This document shows, one piece after another, positions 25,944-34,616 of a stretch of 64,000 nucleotides of DNA. The stretch spans positions 558,017-622,016 of the forward strand of contig NZ_LN812102.1 in assembly GCF_000942395.1 (NCBI RefSeq), in the 5' to 3' direction. Numbering within the stretch: the stretch's first letter is position 1; every line of letters starts with the position of its first letter. Made by a program: the position numbers and the translations under genes. Below the pieces are notes generated by a model. It was not told the origin of the DNA. It saw only the letters and a list, made by a program, of their open reading frames with translations, and did not search any database. This DNA comes from Risungbinella massiliensis (GTDB lineage Bacteria; Bacillota; Bacilli; Thermoactinomycetales; Thermoactinomycetaceae).

Positions 25944-26662
25944 TCTACTGGTTTTCTGCCTAGATGGAGTGCCGTTATTCCGAAAGTGAGCGGATATACC
26001 TCTACTTCCAGCCCCACTTCTTCTTCCATCAGCTTTTTCAACTCTTGATAGTCTGGAAACGAAACGAGAGATTCTGGTAACCAACGATACTGTTCATAAC
26101 TATTAGCAAAAAGTTTCCCTAGTACCGGCAATACTTTTTGAAAATAAAACAAATAGATGCGTCGAAACAGAGGAGAGGTTGGTTTGGATAGTTCCAAAGA
26201 TACAACCTGACCACCTGGTTTGACCACTCGCTTCATTTCCTTTAATACTTGCACCAAGTCTGGTACATTTCGCAGGGCAAAACCAATCGTAGCATGGTCG
26301 AATGTATTATCGGGAAACGGAAGTTTCATAGCGTCCCCTTCTACTAACTCAATCTGCTGCTGCCGGTTTTTTTCTTCAATCTTACGCTTGCCTACTTCAA
26401 GCATGTTCGCACTAAAATCGAGCCCCACCATCTTGCCTGTCTGACTCGCTTCTGCAAGCGAAATAGTCCAATCGCAAGTTCCACAGCAGACATCAATTGC
26501 TGTCTGGCCAGGGCGTACTTGCATTTTCTTCATCGTAAACTTCCGCCAAGCTTTATGTCTACGAAAACTAAGAATAGAATTCATTACATCATAACGACCG
26601 GCTATACTTTCAAAAACTCCATGTACAAACTTTTTCTTTTGATTTCCCGAAAGTTTCTCCAT
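25940..26662 (-). CDS. menG: Demethylmenaquinone methyltransferase
   Basis: Last menaquinone step, SAM-dependent C-methylation. The SAM-binding loop is [10 protein letters not shown] (about residues 58-67) and [18 protein letters not shown] is the family N-terminus. 240 residues from ATG 26662, preceded by AGAGAGGAC. An alternative ATG at 26695 overlaps hepS by 4 bp (ATGA) and would add 11 residues; coupling favours it, family alignment favours 26662. Confidence 0.94.
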   Translation of the reverse strand: MEKLSGNQKKKFVHGVFESIAGRYDVMNSILSFRRHKAWRKFTMKKMQVRPGQTAIDVCCGTCDWTISLAEASQTGKMVGLDFSANMLEVGKRKIEEKNRQQQIELVEGDAMKLPFPDNTFDHATIGFALRNVPDLVQVLKEMKRVVKPGGQVVSLELSKPTSPLFRRIYLFYFQKVLPVLGKLFANSYEQYRWLPESLVSFPDYQELKKLMEEEVGLEVEVYPLTFGITALHLGRKPVE

Positions 26663-26691
26663 CGTTGTCCTCTCTCTTTCGCCGATGCTCG

Positions 26692-27306
26692 TCATACTTC
26701 ATCAAAGTGTCGAAATTCAGCTAGTATCTCTGATGGCAACCAATCACTATCTTGTATTAAATCTAAGTGACCGGCTTGTTTAGAACAGAACAGTGTAAAG
26801 ACTTGTTTCCAATTTTCATGTGGCTCTGTTCCAAAAAGCGCAAAAATCCCCAAACATAGCTGTTCCGATACCCATTGTTCAGTAGTGAGCAAGCCTTTCC
26901 CCAAATAAGCATGCATCTTTTCTTCTTGAATCTGACTGGTGACATTGGCTAGTTGCTGTATTACATTTGCCTCTTCCCATTCCCCCAAAATACGATAAAA
27001 AAGACTACTGTAAAAATCTCCTATCAAAATAGCCAATTGTTGCTTTTGGAATTTCTCTAAATCGGCAGGGGAATCATGTGTAATAGTTTCATGTACCGTC
27101 AAACCCATATGTAAACAAGCTGTTGCAACCGTCCAGACTCGTCTCCTTTTGGAGGATAGAGACTGAGAACATAAAAAAAGATGGACAAGCCGGATAAAAT
27201 CTTTTGGGATCGGCGGTTGTCCAAGATGAGCCGCTAGATAAGGATGCTGCACATCTTGCTCTACTTGATGGAGGATCGCTCTGTATTCTTTCTGTATCAG
27301 CGTCAT
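26692..27306 (-). CDS. hepS: Heptaprenyl diphosphate synthase, small subunit (component I)
   Basis: A 204-residue helical protein that pairs with HepT and sets chain length. No catalytic Asp-rich motif of its own, as expected. [20 protein letters not shown] and [19 protein letters not shown] are the conserved helices. Sits between mtrB and menG as in B. subtilis. Confidence 0.9.
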   Translation of the reverse strand: MTLIQKEYRAILHQVEQDVQHPYLAAHLGQPPIPKDFIRLVHLFLCSQSLSSKRRRVWTVATACLHMGLTVHETITHDSPADLEKFQKQQLAILIGDFYSSLFYRILGEWEEANVIQQLANVTSQIQEEKMHAYLGKGLLTTEQWVSEQLCLGIFALFGTEPHENWKQVFTLFCSKQAGHLDLIQDSDWLPSEILAEFRHFDEV

Positions 27307-27385
27307 CTATACGCTCCTCCAAACTGTAACAACTCTAACAAACTTATACAAAATAAGAAATCCAACCATCATTGTAAAGGTTTTG

Positions 27386-27616
27386 TCACGCTTCGTCTAT
27401 GGTTTGAACTTCACCAAATGGAGTAATAATTCTTGCCTTTCCTCTGACTTTTACTGCAGAAGTATGTTCAGTAAATTGGGCAATCATCACTTCCCCTTTG
27501 TCTAATTTCTCTGAATGATGGAATCGTGTATCTTTCCCTCGTGTAAGTCCTATTACATTCACTCCATTTTCTTCTGCTTTAATGATAAAATACTCTACTC
27601 CAGTCGGCTTATCCAT
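27386..27616 (-). CDS. mtrB: Trp RNA-binding attenuation protein (TRAP)
   Basis: A 76-residue subunit of the 11-mer TRAP ring, which binds GAG/UAG repeats in trp leader RNA when loaded with tryptophan. [41 protein letters not shown] and [14 protein letters not shown] match the family, including the lysines and arginine that contact RNA. ATG 27616 is chosen for GGAGGG upstream; the open frame extends through the tRNA and is not coding there. No trp genes are in the window. Confidence 0.95.
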   Translation of the reverse strand: MDKPTGVEYFIIKAEENGVNVIGLTRGKDTRFHHSEKLDKGEVMIAQFTEHTSAVKVRGKARIITPFGEVQTIDEA

Positions 27617-27667
27617 TTGCTTTCCCTCCTGTAAAAACGTACCTTTTCTCCATTGTACCGCAACTGC

Positions 27668-27702
27668 ACAAAAAAAACCCTTTTTCCGTAATTGGAAAAA
27701 GG
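27668..27702 (-). terminator. Terminator after tRNA-Pro
   Basis: Stem CCTTTTTCC/GGAAAAAGG followed by eight Us on the minus strand. Confidence 0.85.
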
Positions 27703-27711
27703 ATTTTTGGT

Positions 27712-27788
27712 TGGTCGGGCTAGCCAGAATTGAACTGACGACCTCTTGCACCCCATACAAGCGCGCTACCAAGCTGCGCCATAGCCCG
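27712..27788 (-). tRNA. tRNA-Pro (GGG)
   Basis: 77 nt including an encoded CCA. Acceptor stem CGGGCTA/TAGCCCG is perfect. D arm GCGCAGCTTGGTAGCGC, anticodon stem CTTGT/GCAAG around loop ATGGGGT, giving anticodon GGG, and T arm GTCAG-TTCAATT-CTGGC. The A32-U38 pair is also known from other GGG-Pro tRNAs. Lies between folE and mtrB with its own terminator. Confidence 0.95.
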
Positions 27789-27851
27789 ATATATGTATTC
27801 CATTATAAAACGAAAAATTTAGAGAGTCAACGTGTTTACCATCTGAATGCA

Positions 27852-27888
27852 GAAAAAAGACAGCCCAACTTATTTTAGTTAGGCTATC
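27852..27888 (-). terminator. Terminator of folE
   Basis: Stem GACAGCCCAACT/AGTTAGGCTATC (with G-U pairs) followed by six Us on the minus strand. Confidence 0.8.
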
Positions 27889-27903
27889 TATCATGTAATT
27901 TTC

Positions 27904-28473
27904 TTAGCTATTGCGCAAAATATGTTGCATTGCTTCTGATCTTGCAACTGCATCTTCTTGGAAAACACCACGAACTGCAGAGGTTACCGTCATAGAGCCG
28001 GGTTTTTTCACACCTCTCATCGTCATACACATATGTTCTGCTTCTATCACCACAATAACACCATGAGGTTCTAATTTTTCCATCAGAGCATCTGCAATCG
28101 TGCTTGTAATTCGTTCCTGAAGTTGTGGACGGCGAGTTACGGATTCCACAGCACGAGCTAATTTGCTCAGACCCGTTACACGCCCTCCTTTTGGTATGTA
28201 TCCTACATGAGCTTTCCCAAAAAACGGGACTAGATGATGCTCACAAGTGGAAAAGAACGGGATATCTTTGACGAGGACAAGTTCCTCATGAGGCTCACTA
28301 AACACAACAGAAAACTCTTCTTTCGGGTCTTTGTCTAACCCTGAGAAAATTTCCTCGTACATCCGCGCTACTCGTTTTGGTGTATCTAAAAGCCCCTCAC
28401 GATCTGGGTCCTCTCCAACTGCTTCTAAAATCATGCGTACTGCATTTTGAATTTTTTCTTGATCCACACGCAA
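27904..28473 (-). CDS. folE: GTP cyclohydrolase I
   Basis: First step of folate synthesis, GTP to dihydroneopterin triphosphate. 189 residues. Zn/active-site motifs are [13 protein letters not shown] (about 78-90) and [17 protein letters not shown] (about 145-161). Start is TTG at 28473 behind AAGGAGAG. In B. subtilis this gene is mtrA, directly upstream of mtrB, as here except for the tRNA. Confidence 0.96.
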   Translation of the reverse strand: MRVDQEKIQNAVRMILEAVGEDPDREGLLDTPKRVARMYEEIFSGLDKDPKEEFSVVFSEPHEELVLVKDIPFFSTCEHHLVPFFGKAHVGYIPKGGRVTGLSKLARAVESVTRRPQLQERITSTIADALMEKLEPHGVIVVIEAEHMCMTMRGVKKPGSMTVTSAVRGVFQEDAVARSEAMQHILRNS

Positions 28474-28825
28474 AATTCGGTCTCTCCTTTCAACTCTCCC
28501 TAGTCTGCTCCAAAACAGACGGGAAGATTATACCATGAGAAGAGGAATTTAAAACGAAACAGATTTTTACCAATAATTAATTTTTAATCTTTAACAAAAT
28601 AACTTTTTGTGTACATCACAATTTTTAATAGCAACTCTTGGTCTAAAATGGCTTATTTTATTTTCTATTAGTTAAAATACGAAGAAAAATATTGTTTTTT
28701 TATATAATTAAGCAGAAAACGCTTTCAAGTTTTTTCAACATACTTTATATTTATTTTATATCAACCTGATTTTTTGTATATTTTCGCACTTTATCAACAT
28801 TTCTATTATAGGAGGTAGAAAAAGC
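28474..28825 (+). promoter_or_regulatory. Intergenic region upstream of the Nramp-like gene, with a cre-like site
   Basis: 352 bp without a gene between divergent folE and the transporter. It is AT-rich. AGAAAACGCTTTCA at 28714-28727 matches the cre consensus at 13 of 14 positions. A TATAAT at 28703-28708 lies just before it, but no good -35 could be placed. No riboswitch was recognised. Confidence 0.5.
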
Positions 28826-30124
28826 ATGAGTTTATCTACAGAAGCGAAATCGCATGCAGAACCATCATCAGAAGTAGCAACTCCAACTCCCCCTACTGGT
28901 GTTAAGCGTTTTACGATGGTAGGACCTGGTCTGATCACAGCAGCTACTGGCGTAGGTGCTGGAGATTTGGTCGCTGCCCTAGTTGCTGGAACCAAATATA
29001 ATATGACCTTTGTTTGGGCCATTGTGCTTGGAGCAATCATCAAATTCGCTCTCAATGAAGGGGTAGGGCGCTGGAGCTTAGCCACAGGCAAAACAATCTT
29101 ACAAGGCTGGCGATCTCTTGGAAGTTGGACAACCATCTATTTTGGAATCTATGTAGTCATCTGGGGCTTTGTTTATGGAGCTGCTGGTACTTCATCTGCT
29201 GCTCTTGCTAGTACTGCAATGTTCCCGCAAATCCCTCTCTGGGGTTGGGCTATTATTCACGGTTTAGTAGCATTCGGTCTTGTTTGGATGGGACGTTATC
29301 AAATATTCGAGAAAGTGATGATGTGGCTGACAGGCTTTATGTTCATCACTGTCGTTGGTAGTGCTATTTTTGTTTTCCCTACCATATTAGACTTAGTAGG
29401 CGGATTGGTTCCACGTTTACCTGATGGTTCACTGTTTTATGCATTAGGATTAATCGGAGGTGTAGGCGGCTCCATCACGATGGCATCCTATGGCTATTGG
29501 ATCAAAGAGAAGAAATGGTCTGGTCGTCCGTGGATTCCGATTATGCGATTTGATTCTGCAACCGCCTATATTATGACATCGATCTTTACAATCGCCCTAC
29601 TCATTGTGGGTGCAGGCTTCCTCTTTGGGACAGGTATCACCATTGAAGGGGAAAAAGGATTACTTGCACTTGGAGAACTACTAGGAGAACGCTTTGGCGA
29701 GTGGGTTCGTTGGTTGTTCTTACTTGGTTTCTGGTCTGCCTCTTTCACCTCTGTATTAGGTGTATGGAACGGGGTACCCTACCTCTTTGCAGACTTTATG
29801 CGTCATTTGGGGAAAGACCGCGAATATGAAGATCCAGAACCAGTGAAAGAGACTTCCAAATGGTATCGTGCCTTTTTAATCTGGCTCACCTTCCCACCAA
29901 TGCTCCTTCTGTTCCTTGGAAAACCAGTACAATTAGTAATTGCGTACGGTGTATTAGGAGCAGTCTTTATGCCTTTCCTTGCAATCACCCTCATTTGGCT
30001 TTTAAACAGCAAACGAGTAGCATCTGATATGCGTAGTACTTGGATCAGTAACTTTATTTTAGGAGCTAGTGTAGCATTGTTCTTATTCCTAGGCTATCAA
30101 GAGTTGGTAAAAGTGCTTAGTTAA
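28826..30124 (+). CDS. Nramp-family-like transporter with altered metal-site motifs
   Basis: A 432-residue protein with about 11 membrane helices and the Nramp layout. TM1 reads GPGLITAATGVGAGD (residues 33-47), where classical Nramp has DPGN; aligned, the metal-binding D becomes G and the N becomes D. TM6 reads ITMASYGYW (217-225) where MPH is usual; the Met (M219) is kept. Substrate is therefore uncertain: a divalent cation such as Mg2+, or something else. GGAGG precedes the start. Monocistronic with its own terminator. Confidence 0.8.
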   Translation: MSLSTEAKSHAEPSSEVATPTPPTGVKRFTMVGPGLITAATGVGAGDLVAALVAGTKYNMTFVWAIVLGAIIKFALNEGVGRWSLATGKTILQGWRSLGSWTTIYFGIYVVIWGFVYGAAGTSSAALASTAMFPQIPLWGWAIIHGLVAFGLVWMGRYQIFEKVMMWLTGFMFITVVGSAIFVFPTILDLVGGLVPRLPDGSLFYALGLIGGVGGSITMASYGYWIKEKKWSGRPWIPIMRFDSATAYIMTSIFTIALLIVGAGFLFGTGITIEGEKGLLALGELLGERFGEWVRWLFLLGFWSASFTSVLGVWNGVPYLFADFMRHLGKDREYEDPEPVKETSKWYRAFLIWLTFPPMLLLFLGKPVQLVIAYGVLGAVFMPFLAITLIWLLNSKRVASDMRSTWISNFILGASVALFLFLGYQELVKVLS

Positions 30125-30156
30125 TTTTAGATAGCATAGCATTGATACAAACCTGT

Positions 30157-30208
30157 AAACACCCCTTCCAAATGACTTTGTTAAGTCAGAGGAAGGGGTG
30201 TTATTTTA
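30157..30208 (+). terminator. Terminator of the Nramp-like gene
   Basis: Stem AACACCCCTTCC/GGAAGGGGTGTT followed by ATTTTAA. Confidence 0.85.
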
Positions 30209-30216
30209 ACCAATTC

Positions 30217-30669
30217 GCACAAGAAGTCCCCCACTTCTAAAGTGGTGGGATGAATTGGGCTTTGTTCGGTATCCCCTTAACAGGGGCACTTAGAACAACC
30301 TTTCTTTTTCTGAGAAGGAAAAGAAAGCCAAATGGTAGAAATAGAAAATACGCACATATGTGCTGTACCTTGAGAACTGAATCATATGGGGTTGTGGTGA
30401 GGATCAGCAGTCACCACGTAAAATGATTCCTGCCGATCGTAAATAGGTCCTATTTGCGACGATGAGGGTAACGTATCTACGAATCGCTTTTGCGAAAAGT
30501 AGTAGATGGTCTGTTCCGACCCATACACTTTCGTGTATGTTGCTTACTGGAGGGAGAAGATGACTTCCAATCCTTAGGGTTGAGTATATAAGGCAAACCC
30601 TTATACACATAGGAGCATTTTCTATCCTGTTGGCAAGAAACTCCCACCTCTATAGGTGGGATAGGTTCA
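30217..30669 (+). mobile_element. Non-coding IS200/IS605-derived element (PATE-like) with both ends and a structured RNA-like core
   Basis: About 453 bp without a credible gene. The left end aligns with the left end of the tnpA-tnpB element at 50.7-52.5 kb: both have a hairpin, then (T/C)TCGGTATCCCC...GGGG..CTTAGA. The right end has a CTCCCACC..GGTGGGA hairpin followed by GGTTCA; the other element has CTCGCCA..TGGCGA then GTTCA. tnpA and tnpB are missing. The core holds many hairpins: GTGGTGA/TCACCAC (near 30395-30420), AAATAGG/CCTATTT (near 30442-30458), CATACAC-TTTC-GTGTATG (near 30522-30540). This resembles an omega-RNA scaffold left behind. Boundaries are approximate. Confidence 0.7.
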
Positions 30670-30694
30670 TTTAGTCTGCACATCCAAAAAAAGA

Positions 30695-31072
30695 TTACAG
30701 CTGTGGCGGTTTTGGTTCGGGTCTTGGTCGTCGACCAGGATCTTCCTTGGGAGGACCTCCTCTAGAGATACACAACCAATAACAAGTTGCATAGGATACT
30801 GCATCGCCAGGGAATAATTTGGCACAATAATCCCCACAATCCATCCACATATATTGTGGAGTATTTTCTACAATTCTTGGAGTAACATAGCGAATGAGAT
30901 TTGATGGTATAGGTGGTACCTTTGCTCTAGCCGGGCGTGGAATTTTATTCAGAGTATTCTGGGGAACTGGTAAAAGTTGTATCGGTTGTCGCTGTCTTTG
31001 AGACGTGTTTAGATCATCGGAAAATGGTACGGATGGAAAAAGACGAAAATAGGGAAGTCTCCCAAAGTACAT
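30695..31072 (-). CDS. Proline-rich protein with a twin CX3C motif, unknown function
   Basis: A 125-residue protein (ATG 31072 or 31075, behind AAGGAGGG). The N-terminal 75 residues are basic and proline-rich. The C-terminal part has CGDYC (residues about 80-84) and CYWLC (about 98-102), a CX3C-X13-CX3C pattern typical of disulfide-linked helical hairpins. The tail GGPPKEDPGRRPRPEPKPP is Pro/Arg-rich. No signal peptide. Not recognised; a spore-coat-type or peptide-precursor role is conceivable but unproven. A strong ribosome site supports it as a gene. Confidence 0.6.
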   Translation of the reverse strand: MYFGRLPYFRLFPSVPFSDDLNTSQRQRQPIQLLPVPQNTLNKIPRPARAKVPPIPSNLIRYVTPRIVENTPQYMWMDCGDYCAKLFPGDAVSYATCYWLCISRGGPPKEDPGRRPRPEPKPPQL

Positions 31073-31199
31073 CATAATCCCTCCTTTTTATTTATAGTGA
31101 TATGTTGATTATTATGAACTGCTAAAAATCTGAACTAATGTCTAAGTATTATCAGTTTAGTTATCTACAATCAGCATGATCCACTAAAGTTTTCTTCTA

Positions 31200-31232
31200 T
31201 AAGAAAAGACCCTCTACTTTAGAGGGTCTTTT
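31200..31232 (-). terminator. Terminator of hbs
   Basis: Stem AAAAGACCCTCT/AGAGGGTCTTTT with CTTAT tail on the minus strand. Confidence 0.85.
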
Positions 31233-31251
31233 CTATATGTAAGATCGTCCC

Positions 31252-31527
31252 TTACTTGTTGACGTCTTCTTTCAACTGCTTACCAGGTTTAAAGCTAGGA
31301 ACTTTGGTTGCAGGGATATCGATTTCTTCCCCAGTACGAGGGTTGCGACCTTTACGTGCTTGACGGTCTTTTACCTCAAAGTTTCCAAACCCGATAAGTT
31401 GAACTTTTTCGCCGGCTTGAAGAGCTCCTGTAATCGCATCTAAAACTGCTTCTACTGCTACTCCAGCATCTTTTTTCTTAAGTTCGGTAGCTTCTGCTAC
31501 TTTATTGATCAGATCGGTTTTATTCAT
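31252..31527 (-). CDS. hbs: DNA-binding protein HU
   Basis: A 91-residue nucleoid protein. [20 protein letters not shown] opens the dimerisation helices and [20 protein letters not shown] is the DNA-binding beta arm with [16 protein letters not shown] closing. ATG 31527 is chosen for AGGAGG upstream; the frame extends 22 codons further without support. Position between spoIVA and folE/mtrB is as in B. subtilis. Confidence 0.97.
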   Translation of the reverse strand: MNKTDLINKVAEATELKKKDAGVAVEAVLDAITGALQAGEKVQLIGFGNFEVKDRQARKGRNPRTGEEIDIPATKVPSFKPGKQLKEDVNK

Positions 31528-31667
31528 ATAAACCGCACCTCCTGTTGAATCCATGAAACCATTGGGGAAAAATGTAATTTCTCGCAGTCTCATGGGACAA
31601 TCCTATGTTAATACATGACTTTCCTAAGTTCAAGTGAAAAGTATGTAGGATATACCTACTAATATAG

Positions 31668-31714
31668 AAAAGCTCTTCCTATTTTCTATTAGTAGAAAAA
31701 TAGGAAGAGCTTCT
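31668..31714 (-). terminator. Terminator of spoIVA
   Basis: Near-perfect 19-bp stem AAGCTCTTCCTATTTT.../...AAAATAGGAAGAGCTT, followed by TTCTAT on the minus strand. Confidence 0.85.
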
Positions 31715-31715
31715 T

Positions 31716-33194
31716 TTATAAAATGATCGCGATCAAACCACCTGATCCTTCATTGATGATACGTTCCAACGTCTCTTGTAGCTTGTAGCGAGCATTATCT
31801 GGCATCAAAGACAGTTTAGTCTGAATTCCTTCTCGAACGATAGAGTTGAGCGATCTGCCAAAAATATCAGATTCCCAAATACGCAAAGGATCCTGTTCAA
31901 AGTCACGCATGAGGTAATTCACCAATTCTTCGGATTGTCTTTCCGATCCAATAATAGGAGCAAATTCGGACTCCACGTTTACTTTGATCATATGAATGGA
32001 TGGTCCAACTGCTTTCAGTCGAACTCCATAACGAGCCCCTTGTTTGATCAACTCTGGCTCATCTAATTTCATCTCTTCTAAGCTAGGAGAGGCAACTCCA
32101 TATCCTGTTGTATTTACCATCCGAAGAGCTTCCGAGACTTTATCATACTCCCTTTTGGCGATAGAGAAATCCTGCATTAACTCTAAGAGATGGTCGCGTC
32201 CCCGAATCTCTACCCCCACTACTTCGGTCAATACTTGGTCATATAACTCATCAGGAGCAAACAAATCAATTTCTGCGATACCCTGCCCCATGTTCATTCC
32301 AGATAAGGCAGCTCTCTCGATAAAGTCATAATCGAAAAACTGTGTGACAACTTGATCAACATCACGCAAACGCCGGATATCTTTCACCGTCTCACGAACA
32401 GATTCTTCAAACTGTTGACGGAGATAATGATCATCATGTAACACCATTACCCAGCTAGGTAGGTTCACATTTACTTCATGTACGGGGAACTCATATAATA
32501 CCTCTCGTAAAACCGCTAGAATTTCCCGTTCGTTCATCGTAGCGACACTTACTGCAATTACGGGAATATCGTATTTCTCAGCTAAACTATCCCGTAAAGC
32601 AAGCGTTTCTTCGCTGTTAGGGTAGACGGAGTTGAGTACCAAAACAAATGGTTTCCCTACTTCTTTGAGCTCTTGCACCACTTGTTCTTCTTTTTCCTCA
32701 TATGACTCACGGGGGATATCTGTGATGCTTCCATCTGTCGTCAGCACAATGCCGAGTGTCGAGTGTTCTTGGATCACTTTACGTGTTCCTACTTCGGCCG
32801 CTTCTTGGAACGGAATCGGCTCATCAAACCATGGAGTATTGATCATACGTGGACCATTCTCATCTTCATATCCTTGTGCACCACGAATCGCATAGCCCAC
32901 GCAGTCGACAAGACGAACATTTACCTCTAATCCTTCATCCACTTGTACGCTAACCGCTTGATTTGGTACAAACTTAGGTTCGATCGTCGTGATCGTCTTC
33001 CCTGATCCACTATGCGGTAGCTCATCTGTTGCTCTAGAACGCTCCGCATCACTCTCAATATTGGGGATTACCAACTGCTCCATAAACCGTTTGATAAAGG
33101 TCGATTTACCGGTGCGCACCGCACCGACGACACCCAGATAGATGTCTCCCCCTGTTCGTTCTGCAATATCTTTAAAGATATCTACTTTTTCCAT
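31716..33194 (-). CDS. spoIVA: Stage IV sporulation protein A
   Basis: The ATPase that polymerises on the forespore to form the basement of the spore coat. 492 residues, exactly the family length. Walker A is GVVGAVRTGKSTFIKRF (about residues 21-37); RLVDCVGYAIRGAQGYEDEN is the following G-domain region. ATG 33194 has AGGAGG upstream; 17 extra upstream codons are unsupported. Last of a short operon of sporulation-linked genes. Confidence 0.97.
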   Translation of the reverse strand: MEKVDIFKDIAERTGGDIYLGVVGAVRTGKSTFIKRFMEQLVIPNIESDAERSRATDELPHSGSGKTITTIEPKFVPNQAVSVQVDEGLEVNVRLVDCVGYAIRGAQGYEDENGPRMINTPWFDEPIPFQEAAEVGTRKVIQEHSTLGIVLTTDGSITDIPRESYEEKEEQVVQELKEVGKPFVLVLNSVYPNSEETLALRDSLAEKYDIPVIAVSVATMNEREILAVLREVLYEFPVHEVNVNLPSWVMVLHDDHYLRQQFEESVRETVKDIRRLRDVDQVVTQFFDYDFIERAALSGMNMGQGIAEIDLFAPDELYDQVLTEVVGVEIRGRDHLLELMQDFSIAKREYDKVSEALRMVNTTGYGVASPSLEEMKLDEPELIKQGARYGVRLKAVGPSIHMIKVNVESEFAPIIGSERQSEELVNYLMRDFEQDPLRIWESDIFGRSLNSIVREGIQTKLSLMPDNARYKLQETLERIINEGSGGLIAIIL

Positions 33195-33379
33195 ATTGAT
33201 CCTCCTTACAAGGTTCCGTCTGGATCGTTGCCGGTGCGAAGGCAATCCCTCCCTCCGGTTCTCCCATTACCTTGGACACTACTAAATATATGAAGTAGGC
33301 AGTTTAATATGATTGCAATAGAGAAAAAAAGAGAAAACAAACAAAAAATGTCCTACTAACGAAAGTAGGACACACAAAA

Positions 33380-33511
33380 TCACTCATTGCTTTTCATCGA
33401 TTCTTTAGAAATCACTTTGGCTCGAAAGCTTGCCAACTTAACAGAATTAGACAACCATCCTAAGAGAAACACGCCTGGAATTAAGACAAAATGATAGAGT
33501 AAACTCTCCAT
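33380..33511 (-). CDS. Small single-pass membrane protein upstream of spoIVA
   Basis: A 43-residue open frame: one membrane helix (HFVLIPGVFLLGWLSNSV) and a basic, hydrophilic tail (KLASFRAKVISKESMKSNE). ATG 33511 follows GAGGGGAG. It lies between the yphF-like gene and spoIVA in the same direction. Not recognised. Its size makes it easy to miss; the ribosome site and helix support it. Confidence 0.55.
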   Translation of the reverse strand: MESLLYHFVLIPGVFLLGWLSNSVKLASFRAKVISKESMKSNE

Positions 33512-33576
33512 CTTCTCCCCTCGCCCTTCACATTTATTTTCATACTCTATGAAGGGAACCGGATTCCTATGCTTAA

Positions 33577-34290
33577 CTACATTTCCCTATATGGAAGAAG
33601 TTGAGGTATTTGATTTTTATCTAATTCCATAAGAGGAGAGTAGGCCGGAACAAACAAACCTACACGTGCTAACCAAACACGTAAATCTTCTCCTGGAAGT
33701 GGCTTATCTGGTTTCTCTTGAAGGTATCGAGCTAAGTCTGTACGATAATCAACAAATACACGCCCTTCATGATCCATCAGAACTGGCAATCCTTCTCCAA
33801 CATGGTAAGGACTTGGAATCAAAACGGAATTCATATTCATAGCTTCAAAATCGATTTGTTGGTAAGGACCCTCTTTTGCCTTCGCTGGAAGCTTTTTATT
33901 CTCCTTTTGATAAGTACGAATAGCTCCTTCTAATTTAGAGATCTCGTCTCCCACACGTAAATCATATACTCGAACAAGTGGTTTCTTTTCCACATTTGTC
34001 AGGACATAGATATAGGTTCCCCCTTTTTCAAATGAAGTAAGGGGAATTTCTGCTCCATAGCCACTTAATGCTTTTAAATCAACTAAGTATTTAGTTGTAA
34101 GTTTCCGTTCCTCATCTTTATAAAGATACGGTAAAAGTTTATTTTGTTGCTGATAGGCCTCTACTGCGGATTGTACTTGCGCAATATGTACTGGTAAATC
34201 ACTCGTCTGTAGTCTTTGCTGTGCAGGATAGCCACAAGCACTTAATACGAGGAGCGCAAGAATCCATATGGATACTCGATACCATTTCAT
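33577..34290 (-). CDS. Lipoprotein, YphF-like
   Basis: A 237-residue lipoprotein with signal VSIWILALLVLSAC and lipobox LSAC (Cys19). The body has two similar segments (VQSAVEAYQQQNKLLPY and LEGAIRTYQKENKKLPA), suggesting an internal duplication. Position upstream of spoIVA matches B. subtilis yphF. AAGGAGG precedes the start. Expected on the outer face of the membrane; function unknown. Confidence 0.8.
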   Translation of the reverse strand: MKWYRVSIWILALLVLSACGYPAQQRLQTSDLPVHIAQVQSAVEAYQQQNKLLPYLYKDEERKLTTKYLVDLKALSGYGAEIPLTSFEKGGTYIYVLTNVEKKPLVRVYDLRVGDEISKLEGAIRTYQKENKKLPAKAKEGPYQQIDFEAMNMNSVLIPSPYHVGEGLPVLMDHEGRVFVDYRTDLARYLQEKPDKPLPGEDLRVWLARVGLFVPAYSPLMELDKNQIPQLLPYREM

Positions 34291-34303
34291 CTAACTTGCC
34301 TCC

Positions 34304-34477
34304 TTAGGAAATACCACGTAATACAAAGAGAAATGCTGGCAATATCAGGACATATCCTGTTCCTACCAATATTATTTTTAGCCATTTTTTTTGTTGTTGT
34401 CGACCGAGGGCCACTAATATGTTGATTAAGACTAGTAAGAATAATGCAATGGAAACATCCATCATTTTTGATTTCAT
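34304..34477 (-). CDS. DUF2768 (YphE-like) small membrane protein
   Basis: A 57-residue protein with two membrane helices (VSIALFLLVLINILVALGR and WLKIILVGTGYVLILPAFLF) joined by a basic loop RQQQKKWLK. This is the DUF2768 layout, and the place between gpsA and the yphF-like gene is that of yphE. AGGAGAGG precedes the ATG; a second ATG four codons on is possible. Its stop codon abuts the ribosome site of the next gene, so the two form an operon. Confidence 0.75.
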   Translation of the reverse strand: MKSKMMDVSIALFLLVLINILVALGRQQQKKWLKIILVGTGYVLILPAFLFVLRGIS

Positions 34478-34616
34478 CCTCTCCTGTGTTCTCCTTAATT
34501 CAGTATAGCAAATCCGCTTCTACCCACCAATGTCTAGGACAAATGCCCCTTACGCTCTGTCTACTTCCGCATACAATAACTAGACAATAGCCTTGAATCG
34601 GGGGAGGAAGTACAAC

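Noticed and set aside
27617-27772. Long upstream extension of mtrB
   Set aside because: It runs through a tRNA gene and its terminator; the real start at 27616 has a strong ribosome site.
28693-28708. TTGTTT...TATAAT as promoter of the Nramp-like gene
   Set aside because: Spacing is only about 5 bases; no acceptable -35 for that -10.
28756-29136. 126-codon minus-strand frame over the Nramp-like gene
   Set aside because: Shadow of a transporter gene in the opposite strand, with no ribosome site.
30404-30683. Minus-strand open frames of 68 codons in the IS605-derived element
   Set aside because: No ribosome site, two overlapping frames of the same length, composition not protein-like, and the sequence is better explained as folded RNA between IS ends.
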